A stretch of 64,000 nt of DNA from Bryobacteraceae bacterium. Lineage in GTDB: Bacteria; Acidobacteriota; Terriglobia; Bryobacterales; Bryobacteraceae. The DNA is taken from the NCBI GenBank assembly GCA_947458745.1, contig CANGYQ010000007.1, forward strand, positions 124,001-188,000, given 5' to 3'. Both the position numbers and the translations under genes were made by a program. Below, piece by piece: positions 8,505-17,629 of the stretch; within the stretch, counting starts at the first letter, position 1, and each line of letters opens with the position of its first letter. Under the pieces are notes generated by a model. That model searched no databases. It was given only the letters and a program-made list of their open reading frames with translations, and had not been told where the DNA came from.

Positions 8505-8972
8505 ATGCTGAAACTCACCAAGAAGGCCGACTATGGGCTTATCGCTCTAAAACACCTGGCAGTGAAGGGTTCAGCGGCCAGCGCCAAAGAAATTGCGGAT
8601 TGCTATCACATTCCCCTCCCTCTTCTGGCCAAGGTGCTGCAGAAAATGGGGAAGAGTGGATTTGTCCGCTCTGAACATGGCACGCACGGAGGCTATCGCT
8701 TGGCCCGTTGTGCCAGTGAGATCAACACTTTGGAAGTGATCCGGGCCATTGATGGCCCCATCATCCTAACCTCCTGCTTTACCAACCATGGCGATTGCGG
8801 CCAGGCCGAGCATTGCACGGTAAAGGAACCACTCAGAAAAGTACATGAAGGAATCCTTCAGCTGCTCCAAAGCATCAGCGTAGAGGATCTGTCGCGAGAC
8901 GAACCGGCCACCCCTGGTGACCCGGGCGGTTTGCTGACCGCGGCTTCCATTCTTCCGGCCTACACCAATTAA
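8505..8972 (+). CDS. iscR: Rrf2-family [2Fe-2S] regulator, IscR-like
   Basis: 155 residues from the ATG at 8505; the frame is open upstream but homology begins here with [18 protein letters not shown]. The winged-helix N-terminus is typical of Rrf2 proteins. Cys91, Cys98 and Cys104 ([14 protein letters not shown]) form the cluster-binding triad, with spacing 6 and 5 (IscR of E. coli has 5 and 5). When it holds a [2Fe-2S] cluster it would repress the downstream isc genes, linking their expression to Fe-S demand. It lies 11 bp upstream of iscS. Confidence 0.85.
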   Translation: MLKLTKKADYGLIALKHLAVKGSAASAKEIADCYHIPLPLLAKVLQKMGKSGFVRSEHGTHGGYRLARCASEINTLEVIRAIDGPIILTSCFTNHGDCGQAEHCTVKEPLRKVHEGILQLLQSISVEDLSRDEPATPGDPGGLLTAASILPAYTN

Positions 8973-8983
8973 GAGAATCATCC

Positions 8984-10198
8984 ATGAAACTGCCCATCTA
9001 CCTCGACAATCACGCCACTACGCCGCTCGACCCTCGTGTACTGGATGCGATGATGCCGTATCTCACCGAGCATTTCGGCAACGCCGCCAGCCGCAACCAC
9101 GCTTTTGGCTGGGCCGCTGAAGAAGCGGTGGAGAAAGCCCGCAAGCAGATTGCGTCGCTGATTGGGGCCAACTCGAAAGAGATCATCTTCACCAGCGGGG
9201 CCACGGAATCAAACAATTTGGCCATCAAGGGCGTCGCGCAGATGTATGCCGAAAAGGGCAACCACATCATCACGGCGGCGACGGAGCACAAGGCCGTACT
9301 GGACACGTGCAAGCACCTGGAAAAAGAGGGTATCCGCATCACGTATTTGCCTGTGATGGGCGATGGCCGCATCGACCTGGACATGCTGCGTGAAGCGATT
9401 ACGGACAAGACCATCCTGGTCTCCATCATGTACGCCAACAATGAAATGGGCGTCATCCAACCGGTGGCTGAGATCGGCAAGATCTGCAAGGAGAGGGGCA
9501 TCCTGTTCCATTGCGACGCCGTGCAGGCCGTGGGCAAGATCCCGGTGAACGTGATTACTGACGGTATCGACATCATGTCGATCACGGCGCACAAGTTGTA
9601 CGGCCCCAAGGGCGTGGGCGCGCTGTATGTGCGGCGCCGCAACCCGCGCGTACAGTTGACCGCGCAGATGGATGGCGGTGGTCATGAGCGGGGCATGCGC
9701 TCCGGCACGCTGAACGTCCCGGGCATCGTGGGCCTGGGCGCGGCATGCGAGATCGCCCAGAAGGAAATGCCGCAAGAGATCGCGCGCGCTTCGGCCTTGC
9801 GCGACCGTTTGCGGGCCAAGCTGGAAGCGAACCTGGAGGAGACCTACATCAATGGCTCACTCGAACACCGGCTGCCGCACAATCTCAACATGAGCTTCGC
9901 GTATGTGGAAGGCGAATCACTCCTGATGGGCATCAATGACATCGCGGTCAGCTCCGGTTCCGCTTGCACGTCGGCTACGCTGGAGCCCAGCTACGTGCTG
10001 AAGGCAATGGGTCTGGGTGATGACCTGGCTCACACGTCGATCCGGTTTGGCATCGGCCGCTTCAACACCGAAGAAGAAATCGACTATACGGCGGAAAAGA
10101 TGATCCAGGTGGTGAACAAGCTGCGTGAGCTGTCGCCGCTGTGGGAGATGTTCAAGGACGGCGTTGATCTGTCCAAAGTGCAGTGGACGGCCCACTAG
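8984..10198 (+). CDS. iscS: Cysteine desulfurase IscS
   Basis: 404 residues, matching E. coli IscS length. It uses PLP to take sulfur from cysteine and hands persulfide to IscU and other acceptors. Visible: [26 protein letters not shown], the PLP lysine Lys204 in SITAHKLYG, and the persulfide Cys328 in [17 protein letters not shown] on the long flexible loop that defines group I enzymes. The C-terminus ([17 protein letters not shown]) is the IscU-docking tail. It is the second gene of a full isc operon. Confidence 0.97.
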   Translation: MKLPIYLDNHATTPLDPRVLDAMMPYLTEHFGNAASRNHAFGWAAEEAVEKARKQIASLIGANSKEIIFTSGATESNNLAIKGVAQMYAEKGNHIITAATEHKAVLDTCKHLEKEGIRITYLPVMGDGRIDLDMLREAITDKTILVSIMYANNEMGVIQPVAEIGKICKERGILFHCDAVQAVGKIPVNVITDGIDIMSITAHKLYGPKGVGALYVRRRNPRVQLTAQMDGGGHERGMRSGTLNVPGIVGLGAACEIAQKEMPQEIARASALRDRLRAKLEANLEETYINGSLEHRLPHNLNMSFAYVEGESLLMGINDIAVSSGSACTSATLEPSYVLKAMGLGDDLAHTSIRFGIGRFNTEEEIDYTAEKMIQVVNKLRELSPLWEMFKDGVDLSKVQWTAH

Positions 10199-10249
10199 GG
10201 CCCGCGTTCCAGCAAAGCGTTCAAGAAGAGATTTTCAGGAGATTAAACC

Positions 10250-10654
10250 ATGGCTTACTCAGATAAAGTCGTAGATCACTACAACAACCCGCGCAACGTG
10301 GGCTCAATGGACAAGGCCGACCCCAACGTCGGCACCGGCATGGTGGGTGCCCCCGAATGTGGTGACGTCATGAAGCTGCAGATCAAGGTAAACCCGGCCA
10401 CGCACATCATTGAAGACGCCAAGTTCAAGACGTTCGGCTGCGGCTCCGCCATTGCTTCTTCCTCCCTGGCCACTGAATGGCTGAAGGGCAAGACGGTGGA
10501 TGAAGCTCTCGACATCAAGAACACCGACATCGTGAATGAACTGGCCTTGCCGCCGGTGAAGATTCACTGCTCGGTGCTGGCCGAGGACGCCATCAAGGCG
10601 GCCATCAGCGACTACAAGGCCAAGAGCACGGTCGAGACGGCCGTCACGGCCTAA
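10250..10654 (+). CDS. iscU: Fe-S cluster assembly scaffold IscU
   Basis: 134 residues. Three cluster ligands Cys37, Cys64 and Cys107 and Asp39 are present, and the LPPVK motif (residues 100-104), the HscA recognition peptide, is intact. This is the scaffold on which [2Fe-2S] clusters are built with sulfur from IscS. LPPVK makes it a true ISC-type IscU rather than a SUF-type SufU. A 51-bp spacer with a Shine-Dalgarno (CAGGAG) separates it from iscS. Confidence 0.97.
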   Translation: MAYSDKVVDHYNNPRNVGSMDKADPNVGTGMVGAPECGDVMKLQIKVNPATHIIEDAKFKTFGCGSAIASSSLATEWLKGKTVDEALDIKNTDIVNELALPPVKIHCSVLAEDAIKAAISDYKAKSTVETAVTA

Positions 10655-10683
10655 GCAGATTTGGTGAAGGCGGTTAGCAAACC

Positions 10684-11073
10684 ATGGCAGAACTAATGGC
10701 GGCGCCGGCGGCAACTCCGGTGCCACTGAGGGAACCGGTCCTTGAAAAGGTGGTCCACGTCACCCCGAAGGCCGTCGGCAAGATCCGCGTGGCATTTGCC
10801 AAGCAGGGCGTGTCAGGCGGCGGTCTGCGGTTGGGTGTATTGGGCGGCGGCTGCAGCGGCTTGAGCTATCAGTTCAAGTACGACGCCAAGCCTCGCGCTA
10901 CCGACCATGTCTTCACTTTTGACGACATCCAGGTTTACGTCGACCCCAAGAGTATGATCTACCTGTCGGGCATGACGCTTGATTGGAAGGATTCGCTGAT
11001 CCAGTCCGGCTTCGTGTTTGACAACCCGCATGCGGAAAAGAACTGCGGCTGCGGCACGTCCTTTTCGGCCTGA
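10684..11073 (+). CDS. iscA: A-type Fe-S carrier IscA
   Basis: 129 residues. The three conserved cysteines are Cys57 (GGGCSGLSY) and Cys121/Cys123 (NCGCGTSF). Residues 1-22 are an extra Ala/Pro-rich extension compared with the usual 107-aa IscA; an internal start is possible, but MAELM follows directly on the intergenic spacer. A-type proteins receive clusters and deliver them to target apoproteins. Its stop (TGA) overlaps the hscB ATG by one base, indicating coupling. Confidence 0.93.
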   Translation: MAELMAAPAATPVPLREPVLEKVVHVTPKAVGKIRVAFAKQGVSGGGLRLGVLGGGCSGLSYQFKYDAKPRATDHVFTFDDIQVYVDPKSMIYLSGMTLDWKDSLIQSGFVFDNPHAEKNCGCGTSFSA

Positions 11074-11585
11074 TGCAATACTTTGACGTGTTGGGCCTGG
11101 CGCCGCGGCTGGCGCTGGATCTGAAGGATCTGGAAAAGCGTTTCTACGCGAAGTCGCGTGAACTGCATCCGGACCGCTTCGTCCGCGCACCGCATGCTGA
11201 ACAGCAGCGGGCACTGGAATTGAGTGCCCTTCTGAACGATGCCTACCGGACGCTGCGGGAACCGATTGCGCGCGCTGAGTATGTGCTGAAGAACTCCGGC
11301 TTCGATATCGGCGAGCAACGCTCCAAGGACGTTCCGCCTGAGTTACTGGAAGAAGTTTTTGAGCTGAACATGGCGCTGGAAGAAGCCGACCAGCCGCAGA
11401 TCGAAGCCGCGGGGGTGCGGTTTGATAAGCTCCGCGCGGAAATTGACCAGGAGTTAGCCACCCGGTTCGGCCAATGGGATCAAGCCGCTGAAACCGGCAC
11501 GCTGGCCCAGATTCGCGGGCTGCTCAATCGCCGCCGCTACATTGAAAACCTACTGAGAGACGTCAATGTCCACCTTTCAAATTGA
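11073..11585 (+). CDS. hscB: Fe-S co-chaperone HscB (J-domain)
   Basis: 170 residues. The N-terminal J-domain has the diagnostic HPD at residues 32-34 (SRELHPDRF), and the C-terminal three-helix part (about 90-170) is the IscU-binding region. It brings IscU to HscA and stimulates its ATPase. It overlaps iscA by 1 bp and hscA by 20 bp, so these genes are tightly coupled. Confidence 0.95.
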   Translation: MQYFDVLGLAPRLALDLKDLEKRFYAKSRELHPDRFVRAPHAEQQRALELSALLNDAYRTLREPIARAEYVLKNSGFDIGEQRSKDVPPELLEEVFELNMALEEADQPQIEAAGVRFDKLRAEIDQELATRFGQWDQAAETGTLAQIRGLLNRRRYIENLLRDVNVHLSN

Positions 11586-13401
11586 CTTCGGCGGTGCGCC
11601 GTCGAAGGTTGTTGGCATCGATCTGGGCACCACCAATTCGCTGGTGGCCTACATGGACTTGACCGGTCCGCGTGTTTTGGGTCCGATTGTGCCGAGCGTT
11701 GTCGCCGTGCGTGCCGATGGCACTTTTGCCGTGGGCGAAGAAGCCCGTGCCCTTCTGCTGACGGCCCCGGACCGCGCAGTCTATTCCGCCAAGCGCTTGA
11801 TGGGCCGCGGTGTCGAGGACATTCAGGAAGAGCTGAAGCTATTCCCGTTCCATGTCAGCGGTGGCACTGAATCCGTGATCCGGCTGCAGGTGGGCGAAAA
11901 GACCATGACGCCGCCCGAGGTGGGCGCGCAGGTGCTCCGCAAGTTGAAAGAGCAAGCCGAGGCCGAACTGGGCGAGACGGTCTCCCAGGCCGTAGTCACG
12001 GTCCCTGCTTATTTCAACGATGCGCAGCGGCAAGCCACCAAGGATTCGGGCCGCATTGCGGGCCTGGACGTGTTGCGCCTGGTGAATGAACCGACCGCCG
12101 CTGCTTTGGCCTATGGCCTGGACAAGCGCAACGAAGGCACCATCGCCGTCTATGACCTGGGCGGCGGCACGTTTGACGTCTCCATCCTGAAGCTGCACGA
12201 CGGCATCTTTGAAGTGCTGGCCACCAATGGCGACACCCATCTGGGCGGCGACGACATCGACAATCTGTTGATCCGGATTGCACTCGAAGACATTGCCAGC
12301 GAATGGGGCCAGGACATCGCCGGAAATCAGGAAGCGGTGCAGTTGTTGCGCCGCAACGTCATCGCCGCCAAAGAGCAGTTGTCGTTCGCCCCGCTGACCA
12401 CCATTGAGCTGGACTACCAGGGCCGCCAGTACAAGCGCGAACTGACGCGCGAACTGCTGGAGAAACTGATCACTCCGATTGTTGATCGCACGCTGGGCCC
12501 GTGCCGCGCCTGTCTGAAGGACGCCGGGTTGACGGTGGAGCAAATTGACGAAGTGGTGTTGGTGGGTGGCTCCACCCGCATTCCGCTGGTGCGCCACGCG
12601 GTGCGCAATCTCTTCAAAGCGGAGCCGCACACGGAACTGAACCCGGACGAAGTGGTCGCACTGGGCGCCGCCGTGCAAGCGGGTGTGCTGGCGGGCGACG
12701 TCGCTGACACGCTACTGCTGGATGTGACGCCGCTGTCACTGGGCATTGAGACGATGGGCGGCGTGGTGGCGAAGCTGATCCATCGCAACTCCACCATTCC
12801 GGCTTCGGTGACGGAACAGTTCACCACCTCCATCGACGGCCAGCGCAACGTGCTGATCCACGTGCTGCAAGGCGAGCGCGAGTTGGTGAAGGACTGCCGG
12901 TCCCTGGCGCGGTTTGAGCTGAAGGATCTGCCGCCACTGCCGGCCGGCCTGGCGCGCATCGAAGTGAAGTTCATGATCGACGCCAATGGCATTTTGCAGG
13001 TCACCGCCCGCGATGCCCGCTCCGGCCAAGAGACCACCGTCGAGGTAAAGCCCAGCTACGGCCTGACGGACGAGCAGGTGGAAGCGATGATCATGGAATC
13101 GATCACGCACGCCGAAGACGACTTCCGCGAGCGCCAAGTTCGTGAAGCCCGCGTCGAAGCCGACAACATGTTGCTGGCCATCGAGAAGGCCAAGCAGAAC
13201 GAAGCCTGGTTTACCCTGCCGGAGGCCGAGCGAGACGAGGCCACGCGGGCGTTGAATGAACTGCTGATGGTCTACCATTCCGACGACCATCACCTGATCC
13301 TGGCGCACATCGAAAAGCTGAACCAGGCCACCATGTCGCTGGCGGAAAACATGATGAACACCGCCGTCCAGGGCGCCCTGCGCGGCACCAAGATCGACTA
13401 G
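11566..13401 (+). CDS. hscA: Fe-S chaperone HscA (Hsp70 family)
   Basis: 611 residues, close to the E. coli HscA length (616). Hsp70 signatures: [25 protein letters not shown] and [13 protein letters not shown]; the nucleotide domain spans about residues 15-375 and the substrate-binding domain follows ([16 protein letters not shown] onward). It binds the LPPVK peptide of IscU and drives cluster release. The insert-free nucleotide domain and position next to hscB set it apart from DnaK. Confidence 0.95.
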   Translation: MSTFQIDFGGAPSKVVGIDLGTTNSLVAYMDLTGPRVLGPIVPSVVAVRADGTFAVGEEARALLLTAPDRAVYSAKRLMGRGVEDIQEELKLFPFHVSGGTESVIRLQVGEKTMTPPEVGAQVLRKLKEQAEAELGETVSQAVVTVPAYFNDAQRQATKDSGRIAGLDVLRLVNEPTAAALAYGLDKRNEGTIAVYDLGGGTFDVSILKLHDGIFEVLATNGDTHLGGDDIDNLLIRIALEDIASEWGQDIAGNQEAVQLLRRNVIAAKEQLSFAPLTTIELDYQGRQYKRELTRELLEKLITPIVDRTLGPCRACLKDAGLTVEQIDEVVLVGGSTRIPLVRHAVRNLFKAEPHTELNPDEVVALGAAVQAGVLAGDVADTLLLDVTPLSLGIETMGGVVAKLIHRNSTIPASVTEQFTTSIDGQRNVLIHVLQGERELVKDCRSLARFELKDLPPLPAGLARIEVKFMIDANGILQVTARDARSGQETTVEVKPSYGLTDEQVEAMIMESITHAEDDFRERQVREARVEADNMLLAIEKAKQNEAWFTLPEAERDEATRALNELLMVYHSDDHHLILAHIEKLNQATMSLAENMMNTAVQGALRGTKID

Positions 13402-13484
13402 TCCCCTGGCAGCATGATCCAATCGGATTAGCCATCCGGGCCATCCCGGTAAGTACTTGAAACTCACTACAAGGAGCCAATACG

Positions 13485-13688
13485 ATGACCTGGGCAGACG
13501 CAGAAGATATCGGCCTCGCACTCTACGACAAGTTCCCCGATGTCGACCCCAAAGGAGTCCGCTTCACCGACATGCACAAGTGGATCACGGAGCTGGATGG
13601 TTTCAGCGACGATCCGCAGAAGTCGAATGAAGCGAAGCTGGAGGCGATCTGGACGTTCTGGCACGAAGAGTGGCAGGACAACCAGTAG
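13485..13688 (+). CDS. iscX: Fe-S assembly protein IscX
   Basis: 67 residues, the normal IscX size. The conserved WADAEDIGLALYDKFPDVDP and VRFTDMHKWITEL segments are intact, as are the acidic patches that bind iron and IscS. IscX modulates IscS activity according to iron supply. It lies 83 bp downstream of hscA; in E. coli the ferredoxin fdx sits at exactly this position and is missing here. Confidence 0.95.
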   Translation: MTWADAEDIGLALYDKFPDVDPKGVRFTDMHKWITELDGFSDDPQKSNEAKLEAIWTFWHEEWQDNQ

Positions 13689-13750
13689 CCGAGACCGTCT
13701 GCCGCACTTCTGGCGTTTCTGCTTGGTCGCCCCCACAGGCAAGTGCGATC

Positions 13751-15085
13751 ATGATCTTCGTGCAAACCAGATTGATCGATATCGATTGGCCCGATAGCGG
13801 CCCCGCCCCCCGTCCAGCTGGTGCTTCGACGGAAGAATTTGCGCAGCGCTGGGAGTGTACCCGCAACTCCATGCGGTCCCGGAATCTGACGCATCTGGTG
13901 ATCTATGCGGACCGCGAGCATTTCGCGCCGCTGTGCTGGCTGACGGGCTTTGATCCGCGCTTTGAAGAGGCGCTGATGATCATCGCCCTCGACGGCGATC
14001 CGTTGATCCTGGTGGGCAATGAGTGCGAGAGCTACCTGAAAATCAGCCCGCCCTATCGAGCCGGGCGCTTGCGGCATGAGCGGTATCAGCCATTCTCGCT
14101 GCCCGATCAGCCAAACGATTCCAGCCGCACGCTCGAAGAGATTCTGGCCGCTGAGCAGCTGGGCGAGGTCGGCATCGTGGACTTCAAGAAGGGCCGCATC
14201 GGTGCGCCGCACTGGGTGGTGGAAGCGCTCCAGGCCACGTCACGTTCCGTGGTCACGGCCACCGACATGCTGATTTCATTGCGCGAGATCGCTTCGCCTG
14301 CGGAGATCAACCATTTCGAGTACACCAATGGACTGGCCGCCGCCGGGGCGCGCCGCATCATCTTTGGCCTGCGCGATGGCATCGAAGACCATGAGCTGAT
14401 GAAGCTCTCCCAATACAATGGCGAACCGCTGGGTTGCCACTGGACGATGAAGTCCGGCGATCATCGCGTGAGCCTGGCCAGCGCTCGCGGGGAAACCATC
14501 CGCCGGGGTGGCGGCTTCAGCTTCAACATCTGCTACTGGGGCAGCAACGTCTGCCGTGCCGGGTGGGTGGCGGAGGATGAAGCGGACCTGCCCGCCGAAG
14601 CGCAAGGTTATCTGAACGACTTTGCCGCGCCCTATTTTGCGGCTTGCGCGGAGTGGCTGACCAAGCTTGAGATCGGTGCCCGGTGCGGTGACCTCTATGA
14701 GTTCATCCACTCGCGGCTACCGTTTGAGAAGTTCGGCATCTTCCTGAACCCCGGCCACCTGATCCACCTGGAAGAGTGGCTCTCGGCCCCGTTTTATCGC
14801 GGTTCCGACGTGCGCCTGGAATCCGGCATGGTGATCCAAAGCGACATCATCCCCGGCATGCCGCGCTATTTCTCGACGCGCATGGAAGATGGCTACGTGC
14901 TGGCGGACGCTTCGCTGCGCGCCCAACTGAACCCGGCCGTGCTGGCCCGCTGCCAGACCCGCCAGCGCTTCCTGCGAGAGACGCTGGGCATTGCGATCAG
15001 CGATGATCTACTGCCCTTGGGCGATATGTGCGGACTGGTGGCGCCCTTCTTCCTGAAGCCGCGGCAAGTGTTCGCGCTGCGCTAA
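13751..15085 (+). CDS. M24-fold (pita-bread) protein with degenerate metal site
   Basis: 444 residues from the ATG at 13751 (a GTG at 13670 overlapping iscX is an alternative). The N-terminal half (ECTRNSMRSRNLTHLVIYADREH, LRHERYQPF) resembles the creatinase/aminopeptidase-P N-domain. The C-terminal half follows the M24 layout, but the first two ligand Asp positions appear as FSFNICYWGSN. The His region GHLIHLEEW is kept, the first Glu is replaced (GMVIQSDIIPG) and the last Glu is kept (RMEDGYVLAD). With most ligands changed it is probably not an ordinary metallopeptidase. Its place right after the isc operon may be chance. Confidence 0.7.
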   Translation: MIFVQTRLIDIDWPDSGPAPRPAGASTEEFAQRWECTRNSMRSRNLTHLVIYADREHFAPLCWLTGFDPRFEEALMIIALDGDPLILVGNECESYLKISPPYRAGRLRHERYQPFSLPDQPNDSSRTLEEILAAEQLGEVGIVDFKKGRIGAPHWVVEALQATSRSVVTATDMLISLREIASPAEINHFEYTNGLAAAGARRIIFGLRDGIEDHELMKLSQYNGEPLGCHWTMKSGDHRVSLASARGETIRRGGGFSFNICYWGSNVCRAGWVAEDEADLPAEAQGYLNDFAAPYFAACAEWLTKLEIGARCGDLYEFIHSRLPFEKFGIFLNPGHLIHLEEWLSAPFYRGSDVRLESGMVIQSDIIPGMPRYFSTRMEDGYVLADASLRAQLNPAVLARCQTRQRFLRETLGIAISDDLLPLGDMCGLVAPFFLKPRQVFALR

Positions 15086-15299
15086 GCGGCAGAGCCAGTT
15101 TTGACTACGCCGGCGAAGCTGGAGGGGGGCGGAATGTTGAGTCCTTCTTCGCGCAGTCCGTCCAGATGGAACTCGATAGCCTCTTGGATCAACTGCTCTA
15201 CCTCAGCGCGAGTGTCCCCGACGCTGCAAACGCCCGGGAGGTCAGGAAAATACGCGCCCCACGAGGTGGGGCCTTCTGGTAAACGACCAGATAACTCAT
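15082..15299 (-). pseudogene. HicB-family antitoxin-like gene with a frameshift
   Basis: From the ATG at 15299 (preceded by GGAGAAAG) the frame reads MSYLVVYQKA, the usual HicB start. It then runs out of frame, while the next frame reads PTSWGAYFPDLPGVCSVGDT and EAIEFHLDGLREEGLNIPPP to a stop at 15082. The two parts join if the four-base run at 15268-15271 (CCCC on the coding strand) had one more C. This is either a single-base sequencing deletion or a real inactivating frameshift. HicB proteins usually neutralise HicA toxins; no hicA is beside it. The stop overlaps that of the convergent M24-fold gene. Confidence 0.75.
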
Positions 15300-15331
15300 C
15301 ACATTTCTTTCTCCAGTCCCGCGGCCGGGCC

Positions 15332-16282
15332 CTAGAACAGCCGGTTCCGCGTATACCAGCGGGCATAAGCCGCCGGCGGATCGTGCCCTACAACGCCCGC
15401 GGCCTTCCGGAAGTACTCGGCCGCCTTGGCCTTGTCGCCGGACTTTTCGTGGGCCATGCCGATCAGGCATTGGATGAAGGCGTCGTTCTGGTTGGCTTTG
15501 GCCAGGTCAGTGAGTGCGGTGGCGTAGTTGCCCGTGTAGAGCGCCACGTAGCCGCTCAAGTAGGGGAAGTAGATGGTCTGGGCCTTGGCCATCTCCGGGT
15601 CGCTAACGAGGATCTTCTTGGCGGCCGCGACATGTTGGGCGGCTTCGGCTTTCTGTCCGCGCCGGGCGGCGAGACGCGCCAGGGCGTGCTCCAGACGGAA
15701 CTTCCAGAGCGAGACGCGATCCGGCCTGATGTTCGGTTCCTTGATACCCAGTTCGGTGCCGCGGCGGTAGAGCTTTTCGGCTTGATCGTAAGTGCCCACC
15801 TCAATGCAGACCCGCGCCGCTTCGTTCCGCATTTCGTCTTGCTGGTAGAAGTCGCCTATGCCCACCCAGTAGTCGAAAACCTGTTCGAGATACTTCCAGG
15901 TATTGGAGCAGTCGCTGTCGAAGGCGTAGGACATCGCCATCGCCCGCCGAGCGGCTGTTTTGGCTTGCGGCGTCGCGGCAATTTCAATCGCTCTGGCGAA
16001 GTGCACGCGGGCGTCCGTGGTGCGGCCCATCAAGTCCAGCGCCGTGCCGGCGCCATTCTGCGCCGGTACTGATTGAGGCGATTTCTCGATCTCGGTACGG
16101 TAGAGCGTCAGCGCCTCCTCCAACTTCCCTGCCCGCATCAGTTGCTGGCCCGTGCGGATGAACTCGGGCTGATTGGCACCGCCCTGAGGCTGCGCCTGGA
16201 CCAACGCGGCGACCATGATCAATACGGCCAGTGGGGTGGATCGGGGAGATGGACGGTAAAGCCTCGGTCTCAATTTTGCCAT
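15332..16282 (-). CDS. Secreted tetratricopeptide-repeat protein
   Basis: 316 residues from the ATG at 16282, chosen because it gives a clean signal peptide (TPLAVLIMVAALVQAQ). TPR-like helices run through the rest (QLMRAGKLEEALTLYRTEIEKSPQ, AEKLYRRGTELGI, AAQHVAAAKKILVSDPEMAKAQ, IGMAHEKSGDKAKAAEYFRKAAG). It is a periplasmic or surface scaffold of unknown partner. It is divergent from rpmI, and its start lies only about 60 bp from the rpmI promoter. Confidence 0.75.
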   Translation of the reverse strand: MAKLRPRLYRPSPRSTPLAVLIMVAALVQAQPQGGANQPEFIRTGQQLMRAGKLEEALTLYRTEIEKSPQSVPAQNGAGTALDLMGRTTDARVHFARAIEIAATPQAKTAARRAMAMSYAFDSDCSNTWKYLEQVFDYWVGIGDFYQQDEMRNEAARVCIEVGTYDQAEKLYRRGTELGIKEPNIRPDRVSLWKFRLEHALARLAARRGQKAEAAQHVAAAKKILVSDPEMAKAQTIYFPYLSGYVALYTGNYATALTDLAKANQNDAFIQCLIGMAHEKSGDKAKAAEYFRKAAGVVGHDPPAAYARWYTRNRLF

Positions 16283-16316
16283 AGCTCTCACTGGCGTTTC
16301 GCCTCTCCGGGGCGAA

Positions 16317-16345
16317 TTGCCCTGCGGCGGAGGCGCTGCTATACT
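16317..16345 (+). promoter_or_regulatory. Predicted promoter of rpmI-rplT
   Basis: TTGCCC (16317-16322) and TATACT (16340-16345) are spaced by 17 bp. A start near 16352 leaves a leader of about 75 nt before rpmI, long enough for L20-type autoregulation. infC, usually the first gene of this operon, is absent. Confidence 0.5.
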
Positions 16346-16426
16346 CACAGAAGGTTGTAACTTTCCTGGATGTGCCGTTCGCGGCGAATTCTGGTTCTAT
16401 CTCGTTACCTCCCCAAGGACATCTCA

Positions 16427-16624
16427 ATGCCCAAGCTGAAGACCCATAAAGGTGCGTCCAAGCGTTTCAAGAAGACCGGGACCGGCAAGGTGGTTCGCCA
16501 CCAGTCCGGAGCCCGCCACATCTTGACGTCCAAGTCGCCCGCGCGCAAGCGCCGTCTGGCCAAGTCCGTCATCGCTGACGAGACCAACCAGCCGGAGCTG
16601 AAGCGGATGATTCCTTACCTCTAA
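16427..16624 (+). CDS. rpmI: 50S ribosomal protein L35
   Basis: 65 residues from the ATG at 16427 ([20 protein letters not shown], the L35 signature, to the C-terminal MIPYL). An earlier in-frame ATG at 16370 would add 19 residues not found in L35 and is rejected. It is followed by rplT, the usual partner, 96 bp downstream. Confidence 0.97.
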   Translation: MPKLKTHKGASKRFKKTGTGKVVRHQSGARHILTSKSPARKRRLAKSVIADETNQPELKRMIPYL

Positions 16625-16720
16625 ACCGAGGTCAGCCCACCCGCTAAATCACTCGTGTGGACGGTGCCCTGACACGTGCCCGATCCGCCGGTAAATTGTT
16701 AGAACTTAAGGAGAACAAAC

Positions 16721-17077
16721 GTGCCTAGAGTCAAACGCGGTACACATCGCCGCGCCAGCCGTAAAAAGACCCTCGCCCTGGCCAAGGGCTTCTTCCTCAC
16801 CAAGAGCAAGCTGTATCGCGCCGCGCAAGAAGCGGTTGAGAAGGCGCTGAAGTACGGCTATGTCGGCCGCAAGCACAAGAAGCGCGAATTCCGCAGCTTG
16901 TGGATCCAACGCATCAACGCCGGCACCCGCGCTTCCGGTATGAGCTATTCGCAGTTCATCGGCGGCTTGAAGAAAGCCGGCATCGATCTGAACCGCAAAA
17001 TGCTGGCTGACATCGCAGCGCAGGACGCCCCGGCGTTCGCGTCGCTAGTGGACAAAGCCAAAGCCGCACTCGCCTAA
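16721..17077 (+). CDS. rplT: 50S ribosomal protein L20
   Basis: 118 residues with a GTG start preceded by AAGGAG at 16709. The sequence [22 protein letters not shown] and later [20 protein letters not shown] is typical L20, needed early in 50S assembly and often a translational repressor of its own operon. It lies 96 bp behind rpmI. Confidence 0.97.
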   Translation: MPRVKRGTHRRASRKKTLALAKGFFLTKSKLYRAAQEAVEKALKYGYVGRKHKKREFRSLWIQRINAGTRASGMSYSQFIGGLKKAGIDLNRKMLADIAAQDAPAFASLVDKAKAALA

Positions 17078-17131
17078 ATCGGGCCTTTCCGCTGAATCTG
17101 AAAGGTTCATAAGCTCGAAGTGTGTCTTGAT

Positions 17132-17167
17132 AAGCCGCCGGTGTGGGATCTACGACGTCGGCGGCTT
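17132..17167 (+). terminator. Stem-loop after rplT
   Basis: AAGCCGCCG (17132-17140) pairs perfectly with CGGCGGCTT (17159-17167) around an 18-nt loop, between rplT and the coiled-coil gene. No U tract follows, so it may be a weak terminator or an attenuating hairpin. Confidence 0.4.
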
Positions 17168-17206
17168 CCCTTCCCGCTCGCCGAATGAGAGAATAACGTT
17201 TCAACC

Positions 17207-17617
17207 ATGAGCCCTGTCCCGGAACAAGATCCCATCGCCGCCCTGGAAACACGTGTCGCGAAGACAGTGGAACTGGTGGCGCAACTGCGCTCTGATCGAG
17301 ACACCGCCCGGGTTGCCTTGGAACAGGCCAATCAGAGCCTGGAACAGGCCAATCAGAACTGCGCCGCCTTGGCCGACGACGTACGTGAGGCGCGGGGGCA
17401 CATCGCGGATCTGACGGCCCAATTGGCGCGTGCCCAGGCTGATATCCAGGACACCTCGTCCGCCGGGGCCCGTCTGCAGTTGGACCGGGATCAGGCCGTG
17501 GCGGAAGCAGCGCGACTGGCCGCCGAAGTGGCGCGCCTGGAAAGCGAGCGCACGCAGGTGCGCACCCGCGTTTCCAAACTGATGTCGCAGATTGATCTGC
17601 TATCCTCCGAAGCGTAA
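17207..17617 (+). CDS. Coiled-coil protein upstream of zapA
   Basis: 136 residues, almost entirely one coiled coil (ETRVAKTVELVAQLRSDRDT, then heptads with Leu/Ala to LMSQIDLLSSEA). Residues 41-54 hold a short tandem repeat (ALEQANQ SLEQANQN). It sits directly before zapA, as ZapB-like or small coiled-coil division proteins often do, and may act in cell division. It is in the same reading frame as zapA, separated by its TAA and 12 bp. No sequence-level family was recognised. Confidence 0.65.
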   Translation: MSPVPEQDPIAALETRVAKTVELVAQLRSDRDTARVALEQANQSLEQANQNCAALADDVREARGHIADLTAQLARAQADIQDTSSAGARLQLDRDQAVAEAARLAAEVARLESERTQVRTRVSKLMSQIDLLSSEA

Positions 17618-17629
17618 GGGAGACTCGCC

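Noticed and set aside
13670-13750. Upstream GTG start of the M24-fold gene
   Set aside because: It overlaps iscX by 19 bp and adds residues without similarity to the family; ATG 13751 is preferred.
16370-16426. Longer L35 start
   Set aside because: The extra 19 residues are not in L35; the ATG at 16427 begins the conserved sequence.
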